Assembly (NCBI GenBank): GCA_034190875.2
Contig: CM067348.1
Location: 24,106,975 to 24,170,974, forward strand
Length of the DNA: 64,000 nt
Reading direction: 5' to 3'
Origin: Urechis unicinctus
Lineage: Eukaryota; Annelida; Polychaeta; Xenopneusta; Urechidae
Shown: piece after piece, positions 63,550-64,000 of the stretch
Layout of the letters: every line of letters starts with the position of its first letter
How positions within the stretch are numbered: the stretch's first letter is position 1
Notes under the pieces: model-generated
What the model saw: the letters and a program-made list of their open reading frames with translations, nothing else
What the model was told of the DNA's origin: nothing
Databases searched by the model: none
Translations under genes and position numbers: made by a program

Positions 63550-63650
63550 GCCCTCTTAGCGCAGTGGTGCCAATGATGCCAAAACCATTCAATTTTTTAA
63601 TATACAACTACAACAACAACCCCTCTTAGCGCAGCTATCAGCTGTTAAAC
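63550..63650 (+). repeat. tRNA-like 5' fragments (A-box), two occurrences
   Basis: GCCCTCTTAGCGCAGTGGT (63,551-63,569) fits the first 19 bases and A-box of an elongator methionine-type tRNA. CCCCTCTTAGCGCAGCTATC recurs at about 63,619. No D/anticodon/T stems or B-box follow, so these are fragments, not a tRNA gene. Confidence 0.45.
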
Positions 63651-63749
63651 ATACTATCCCATTTATGACACTGAAGGTGTCACATGCCTCAAAGTCATGT
63701 TTATAAACATATTATATGTGTTCCTGTGCGTGGGCGTATGTGTTTGAGT

Positions 63750-63790
63750 GAGAGTATATATATATAAGCAAATGTATAAGCATTTATTTA

Positions 63791-63833
<43 letters not shown>

Positions 63834-63965
63834 TATATACATAGATATATATACTTATGCATAAGTAATACATATTTGTCCGCGTGTGCGAGAGTATTTA
63901 TTAGTATATTTATATATAATCACATATATATATGTGTATATAAATATATGTACATATATATATAC

Positions 63966-63996
<31 letters not shown>

Positions 63997-64000
63997 TATA
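63750..64000. repeat. (TA)n and TATATG-rich tract running off the window
   Basis: TA repeats with ACATA and GTATA interruptions continue to the window edge. Confidence 0.95.

Noticed and set aside
63551-63650. Functional tRNA gene
   Set aside because: Only the first 15-19 bases resemble tRNA; no anticodon or T arm follows.

Overview
The window is eukaryotic, and almost certainly from an invertebrate animal. The genes are split by spliceable GT-AG introns, long (TA)n tracts and minisatellites are abundant, and decayed LTR retrotransposons and hAT-type transposase remnants are scattered throughout. The gene families present are a nose-resistant-to-fluoxetine (NRF) acyltransferase, a uronyl 2-sulfotransferase and an intronless class A GPCR. 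I cannot name the species; a mollusc or lancelet would fit, but that is inference. I found no bacterial operon, CRISPR array or complete RNA gene.

Region 1 (1-21,660) holds a tandem duplication of an NRF-6-like acyltransferase gene on the minus strand. The right copy (5,877-17,004) can be followed through twelve exons whose splice phases agree. It looks dead: it has an in-frame stop in exon 10, a one-base deletion in exon 11, and at least one missing exon where a 5'-truncated Gypsy-type retrotransposon (9,292-13,866, plus strand) now sits. The left copy shows only exons 1-3 (1-1,293); the rest lies outside the window. Upstream flanks are shared (about 1-3,990 with about 15,656-21,660). They differ by VNTR expansion, a 1.2-kb insertion/deletion and a roughly 280-bp one that removes the start of a broken THAP-like reading frame.

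Region 2 (about 22,880-51,910) is a three-fold segmental duplication. Each unit is built of an internally deleted Gypsy fragment (minus strand), in two units a relic of the NRF last exon with a GTACACA minisatellite, a TATA promoter and untranslated first exon, a uronyl 2-sulfotransferase-like gene (plus strand), a 21-bp VNTR touching its stop codon, a (TA)n tract and a hAT transposase remnant. Units 1 and 3 carry intact sulfotransferase genes (386 codons, six coding exons). Unit 2 has lost coding exons 1-5 and is full of one-base indels, which suggests either a decayed copy or poor consensus sequence.

Region 3 (51,910-64,000) is mostly single copy. It holds an intronless 356-aa rhodopsin-like GPCR on the minus strand (54,635-55,705) with an unusual DRY region, then simple repeats, a short tandem/interspersed repeat also seen near 4.1 kb, one doubtful terminal exon and a tRNA-like fragment.

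The genes do not form a pathway. The window is best read as a repeat-driven local duplication landscape around two membrane or Golgi enzyme genes. I did not find convincing evidence of an undescribed biological system.
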